From positions 8,525,001 to 8,589,000 of the forward strand of contig NZ_CP109485.1 of NCBI RefSeq assembly GCF_035918235.1: 64,000 nt of DNA, given 5' to 3'. The stretch is from Streptomyces sp. NBC_01445. GTDB taxonomy: Bacteria; Actinomycetota; Actinomycetes; Streptomycetales; Streptomycetaceae. A model generated the notes under the pieces. That model ran no database searches and had not been told where the DNA came from. It was given only the letters and a program-made list of their open reading frames with translations. Positions 60,802 through 64,000 of the stretch are shown one piece after another; the stretch's first letter is position 1, and every line of letters begins with the position of its first letter. Made by a program: the position numbers and the translations under genes.

Positions 60802-62163
60802 TCATACGGGCTCGTGCCGTTGGTCCGTGGCGGCCGCGGACGTCCATCGGTAGGCGAACAGGCCGGTGACCAGGGCGGCGAGGGCGAGTCCTGCCAGGAG
60901 CAGGGCCACGCCGAGCCAGTCGCCGTCGTGTCCGGCGAGAGCGGTGGCGACCAGCGGGATGAAGCCGCCGACCGCGCCGGCCAGGGCGTAGCCGAATCCG
61001 GCGCCGCTGTAGCGCACGGAGATGTCGAACATGCCGGTGAACCAGGTCTGTTGCACCGCGGTGGAGATGTTGTGGCCGAGGTTGATCAGGGCGAAGAAGG
61101 CCAGTGTCATCAGCACCAGGGAGCCCGAGCGCAGGGACAGGAAGAACGGGACCGCGGCCGCGGCGGCGCAGAGGGGGCCGGCGACGTAGAACCAGCGGAC
61201 TCCCACGCGGTCGGCGAGCTTGCCGTAGACGGGGGTGAGGAACGAGGCGAGGGCCAGCGCGATCATCGACGCGGCCAGCACCGTGCTCGTCGGGTGGTCG
61301 GTGTAGTTCTCCACGTAGACGAGGGAGAAGGTGAAGGCGATGTAGAAGCAGCCCTGATCGACGAGGCGCATGCCGATCACCGCGAGGATCCGCAGGGGCG
61401 AGGTCTTCAGCGCCACCCAGAGCGGTGCCCTGGTCTGCTCCCGCTTCTCCTTGGCCTCGGCGAACTCGGTGGACTCCGCCACGCCCGTGCGGATGAGGAG
61501 GCCGGCGACGGCGAAGACGAGGCTGATCAGGAAGGGGATGCGCCAGCCCCAGGACTCGAACTGGGCCTGTGTGGTGAGCGCCTGCATCAGGGAGAAGACG
61601 GCGGTGCCGAGCAGCAGGCCGATGAAGGAGCCGACCTGGACGCCGCTGGCGAGGAAGTTCTTCTTCCCCGGCGGGGCGCTTTCCACGGCCATCAGGGCGG
61701 CGCCGCCCCACTCTCCGCCGACCGCCACGCCCTGGATCGCACGCAGCAGCACCAGGCAGATGGGGGCTGCGATGCCCATCGCCGCGTAGGTGGGAAGTGC
61801 GCCGATCGCGGCGCTGGCCAGACCCATGATGAGCACGGTGAGGAACAGCATCTGCCTGCGCCCGATGCGGTCACCGAAGTGGCCGAAGATGGCGCCGCCC
61901 AGCGGCCTGAAGACGAATCCGACGGCGAACGAGGCCATGGAGGCGAGAAGCCCGACGAACTCGTCGTGCGAGGGGAAGTACTGCGGCCCGAAGATCGTCG
62001 CGGCGGCGATGCCGTAGAGGAAGAAGTCGTACCAGTCGATCACGGCACCGGCCATGCTGGCCGCCGCCCGGCGTCGCGGTGAGGCGCCACCAGGGGGGTG
62101 CGGGCTGTCCATGGAGACAACTGTGGTCTCCATGGGCCCTGCGTGAGAGTTGTTGTGGGGCAT
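60802..62163 (-). CDS. MFS transporter, metabolite:H+ symporter (MHS) type
   Basis: This 453-residue membrane protein starts at the ATG at 62163 after TTTGGAG. It begins 'RRRAAASMAGAVIDWYDFFL', the MHS/shikimate-alpha-ketoglutarate permease signature, followed by 'GGAIFGHFGDRIGRRQMLFL' (cytoplasmic loop 2-3 motif) and 'LLRAIQGVAVGGEWGGAALM'. Twelve hydrophobic segments can be counted. It probably imports an aromatic or dicarboxylic acid with protons. It is divergent from the epimerase gene at 62336 across a palindromic control region. Confidence 0.9.
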   Translation of the reverse strand: MPHNNSHAGPMETTVVSMDSPHPPGGASPRRRAAASMAGAVIDWYDFFLYGIAAATIFGPQYFPSHDEFVGLLASMASFAVGFVFRPLGGAIFGHFGDRIGRRQMLFLTVLIMGLASAAIGALPTYAAMGIAAPICLVLLRAIQGVAVGGEWGGAALMAVESAPPGKKNFLASGVQVGSFIGLLLGTAVFSLMQALTTQAQFESWGWRIPFLISLVFAVAGLLIRTGVAESTEFAEAKEKREQTRAPLWVALKTSPLRILAVIGMRLVDQGCFYIAFTFSLVYVENYTDHPTSTVLAASMIALALASFLTPVYGKLADRVGVRWFYVAGPLCAAAAAVPFFLSLRSGSLVLMTLAFFALINLGHNISTAVQQTWFTGMFDISVRYSGAGFGYALAGAVGGFIPLVATALAGHDGDWLGVALLLAGLALAALVTGLFAYRWTSAAATDQRHEPV

Positions 62164-62237
62164 CGTTGCTCCAAACCTGGGCGGCCATCGATCACTGCAC
62201 GGGCCGTGAGAGTCGAGTCCTGCTGGGCAGGAAGTCA

Positions 62238-62264
62238 TTGACACTGAGATGACTACGTAGTCAT
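62238..62264 (+). promoter_or_regulatory. Promoter -35 and perfect 16-bp palindromic operator
   Basis: TTGACA (62238-62243) is a consensus -35; TCATTC 17 bases on is a weak -10. The palindrome ATGACTACGTAGTCAT (62249-62264) fills the spacer and reaches the -10, so a bound repressor would block the plus-strand promoter, and perhaps also the divergent transporter gene. Its regulator is not encoded nearby within the window. Confidence 0.65.
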
Positions 62265-62335
62265 TCTGGTTCGGGCAGCGTAGGAACGTCATCTGCGCCG
62301 CGTCAATACCCGCACTCGATTGGTGGTTCAAATAC

Positions 62336-63190
62336 GTGGACGTCACGTTCGGGCTCGCTCACTTGTCGGCCCTGCATCTGGATCCGCCCTCCATGGTCAC
62401 CGCGGCGAGCGAGGCCGGCTTTGCCGCGGTCGGTGTGCGGGTCTTCCCCGCCACCGGGACCGAGGCCCGCTATCCGATCGCGGCGGGGGCGCCGATGACA
62501 GCCGAGACGGTTCGGCGTTGTCGCAGCACCGGTGTCTCGGTCCTGGACGTCGAGGCCTTCACCCTCGACGGAGCGCGCGGGCCCGCCGAGTGGATGCCCG
62601 CGCTGGAGGCCGGGGCAGAACTCGGCGCGCGCATCCTGAACGTCATCGGGGGAGACCCCGATTCGTCCCGACTGCAAGACACACTTGCCGTGTTGGCGGC
62701 CGACGCGTCCCGCTTCGGTATCCGCCCCTGCCTCGAACCGATCTCCTACCAGTGCGTCGACACCGTCGCGAAGGCCGCGCGGCTGGCCGAGGGGACAGGG
62801 GCCGGGATCATGCTCGATGTCCTGCACTTCGTGCGCGCGGGCGGCGCGGTCGCCGACCTCGAAGCGCTGCCCACCGGGGTCGTCGAGGTGATCCAGCTCT
62901 GCGACGGCCCGGCCACGGTCCCCGACCTGCCCACACCGACGGAACTCCCGCTCGGGCAGAGCGTCGACGGTTCCTCGCGGCAGATCGAGTCCCGGGCGCA
63001 TCGCCTGACACCCGGATCGGGGGTCTTCCCTCTGAGCGACATTCTGCGCGCGCTACCGAATGTGCCGATCAGCGTCGAGGTACCCAGCGTCGCCCGGGTC
63101 GCGCGCGAAGGCGCCGGAGCGCACCTCAAGGATCTCCACCGGGCCACCACCACACTGCTCACCTCCCCCGACACTGCAGGAGTCCGCTGA
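62336..63190 (+). CDS. Sugar phosphate isomerase/epimerase-like TIM-barrel protein
   Basis: This 284-residue protein of the AP-endonuclease-2-like xylose isomerase-type TIM barrel starts at a GTG ('MDVTFGLAHLSALHLDPPSM'). 'IRPCLEPISYQCVDTVAKAA' holds the barrel Glu, and 'MLDVLHFVRAGGAVADLEAL' and 'EVPSVARVAREG' other metal-site segments. In catabolic loci such proteins act as dehydratases (for example 3-dehydroshikimate-type) or epimerases; the substrate is open. Its stop overlaps the next start (TGATG). Confidence 0.85.
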   Translation: MDVTFGLAHLSALHLDPPSMVTAASEAGFAAVGVRVFPATGTEARYPIAAGAPMTAETVRRCRSTGVSVLDVEAFTLDGARGPAEWMPALEAGAELGARILNVIGGDPDSSRLQDTLAVLAADASRFGIRPCLEPISYQCVDTVAKAARLAEGTGAGIMLDVLHFVRAGGAVADLEALPTGVVEVIQLCDGPATVPDLPTPTELPLGQSVDGSSRQIESRAHRLTPGSGVFPLSDILRALPNVPISVEVPSVARVAREGAGAHLKDLHRATTTLLTSPDTAGVR

Positions 63191-63957
63191 TGACCGAGCT
63201 CGTCGACACCTCGGCCCCCACAACCGACTACTGGCCTGGCCGCTACCGCGACCAGGTCGTCCTGGTCACCGGCGCGGCGGGCGGACTCGCCGCACCCACC
63301 TGCCGGCGCCTCGCCCGTGAAGGTGCCACCGTGATCTGCACGGACGTGGCGGGCGACGGGGACGGCTCCTCTCCCGAGACATGCCTGTCCCTTGATGTCA
63401 CCGACCCGGAAGCCTGGTGCCGGGTCGTCGCCGACATCATGCGCACACACGGGCGGCTCGACGGCGCGCTCCTGGCCCACGGAGTGCAAGGCCCCGAGAC
63501 ACCGATCGACGAGACACCCAGGGACGGCTGGCAGCACACCCTCGCCATCAACCTCGACGGCTGTCTGCACGGCCTCAGCGCCGCCCTGCCGGCGATGCGC
63601 GCACGCGGCTACGGACGTGTCACCATCCTGTCCTCCATAGCCGGCCGCGAAGGCAACCCGCACCAGGCCGCCTACTCCGCGTCGAAGGCCGCTGTCATCT
63701 CCCTGGTGAAGACCGCGGCAAAGGAGTACGCACGCGACGGCATCACCGTCAACGCCGTCGCCCCCTCGATGATGCGGACCCGCATGCTCGAGGACCTCAG
63801 CGAGGAACGCAATGCCGCGCTGCTCGCCCGGGTACCGATGGGCAGGGTCGGCACACCGGAGGAATTCGCCGCGCTCGCGGCCTGGCTGCTCTCGCCCGAG
63901 GCCAGCTACACCACAGGACAGACCCTCGACCTGAGCGGCGGGCGCAACACCGCCTGA
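63190..63957 (+). CDS. Short-chain dehydrogenase/reductase
   Basis: This 255-residue classical SDR starts at the ATG overlapping the previous stop; a longer frame inside the epimerase gene is not used. 'QVVLVTGAAGGLAAPTCRRL' is the cofactor loop (the usual GxxxGxG ends in GLA), 'LLAHGVQG' replaces NNAG, and the catalytic Ser, Tyr and Lys are in 'TILSSIAGREG' and 'AAYSASKAAVISLV'. It probably oxidises or reduces a hydroxy acid made by the neighbouring epimerase-like protein. The last 43 bases of the window hold nothing recognisable. Confidence 0.88.
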   Translation: MTELVDTSAPTTDYWPGRYRDQVVLVTGAAGGLAAPTCRRLAREGATVICTDVAGDGDGSSPETCLSLDVTDPEAWCRVVADIMRTHGRLDGALLAHGVQGPETPIDETPRDGWQHTLAINLDGCLHGLSAALPAMRARGYGRVTILSSIAGREGNPHQAAYSASKAAVISLVKTAAKEYARDGITVNAVAPSMMRTRMLEDLSEERNAALLARVPMGRVGTPEEFAALAAWLLSPEASYTTGQTLDLSGGRNTA

Positions 63958-64000
63958 TCCTCTGTTCGTTCACGCCGGCGCGGCGGTCGTGCCCCGCTCG

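Noticed and set aside
58599..60869. Plus-strand open frame of 756 codons opposite the flavoprotein dehydrogenase
   Set aside because: It is antisense to a well-supported gene and its glycine/valine/arginine-rich product has no recognisable domain.
1..64000. CRISPR arrays, rRNA and tRNA genes
   Set aside because: No regularly spaced repeats, cloverleaf-like or rRNA-like segments were recognised by eye; a dedicated scan was not possible.

Overview
The window is high-GC, densely coded DNA that looks like a Streptomyces-type actinomycete: GTG starts, TGATG and ATGA gene overlaps, several TetR/MarR/LysR/LuxR regulators, and actinobacterial ISL3 and IS1380 transposase types. Almost every gene belongs to aromatic or alicyclic catabolism, so I read it as a catabolic island made of several modules. 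No rRNA, tRNA or CRISPR was seen.

Region A (1-13.2 kb) starts with a thiolase cut by the window edge (minus strand). It continues with a cytoplasmic NMT1/THI5-like binding protein, a PaaI-type thioesterase, an FAD aromatic hydroxylase, a type I extradiol dioxygenase, a TetR repressor, two FAH-family hydrolases, a cupin, an acetoacetyl-CoA synthetase, a MarR regulator, a succinate-semialdehyde-type dehydrogenase and a DapA-like lyase. The simplest reading is hydroxylation, ring cleavage and hydrolysis to acetoacetate and a C4 semialdehyde, which the synthetase, thiolase and dehydrogenase feed into central metabolism.

Region B (13.2-23.9 kb) has a cyclodeaminase-family protein and a MatC-like permease facing a homoprotocatechuate (4-hydroxyphenylacetate) meta-cleavage operon. 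That operon is hpaC, hpaB, an unusual FAH-RraA fusion, a DapA-like aldolase, hpaE and hpaD, followed by a TetR gene. Region C (23.9-26.1 kb) is a scar: remains of an ISL3 transposase and a GH3 glycosidase.

Region D (26.3-33.8 kb) is one tight operon: 3Fe-4S-type ferredoxin, P450, PrpD-like, MaoC-like, ferredoxin reductase, SDR, alpha/beta hydrolase and maleylacetate reductase. I cannot match it to a textbook pathway. Region E (33.9-46.9 kb) is a 12-gene minus-strand run read away from a LysR gene. It contains an FAD hydroxylase, a CoA-transferase, a CitE/HpcH-like lyase, an aldehyde dehydrogenase, a SnoaL-like protein, an FAH protein, a double VOC protein, an NmrA-like protein and a tetrahydrofolate-dependent O-demethylase-like protein, ending in purU and folD to process the one-carbon unit.

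Region F (47-58.4 kb) is rearranged: an IS1380 copy, HxlR and LysR regulators, an Old Yellow Enzyme, a LuxR/NB-ATPase regulator, a hydroxyquinol-type intradiol dioxygenase with an FAD reductase, and a metallo-beta-lactamase-fold gene broken by an in-frame stop. Fragments of the LysR-LuxR area occur twice, on either side of the IS. Region G (58.8-64 kb) has a flavoprotein dehydrogenase and an MHS-type transporter diverging from a TIM-barrel epimerase and an SDR across a perfect 16-bp palindrome.

Regulatory sequence ties modules together: four copies of an ACG-N3-CGT operator link regions A and B, and a conserved 24-bp element lies upstream of both the region E aldehyde dehydrogenase and the region F ring-cleavage operon.
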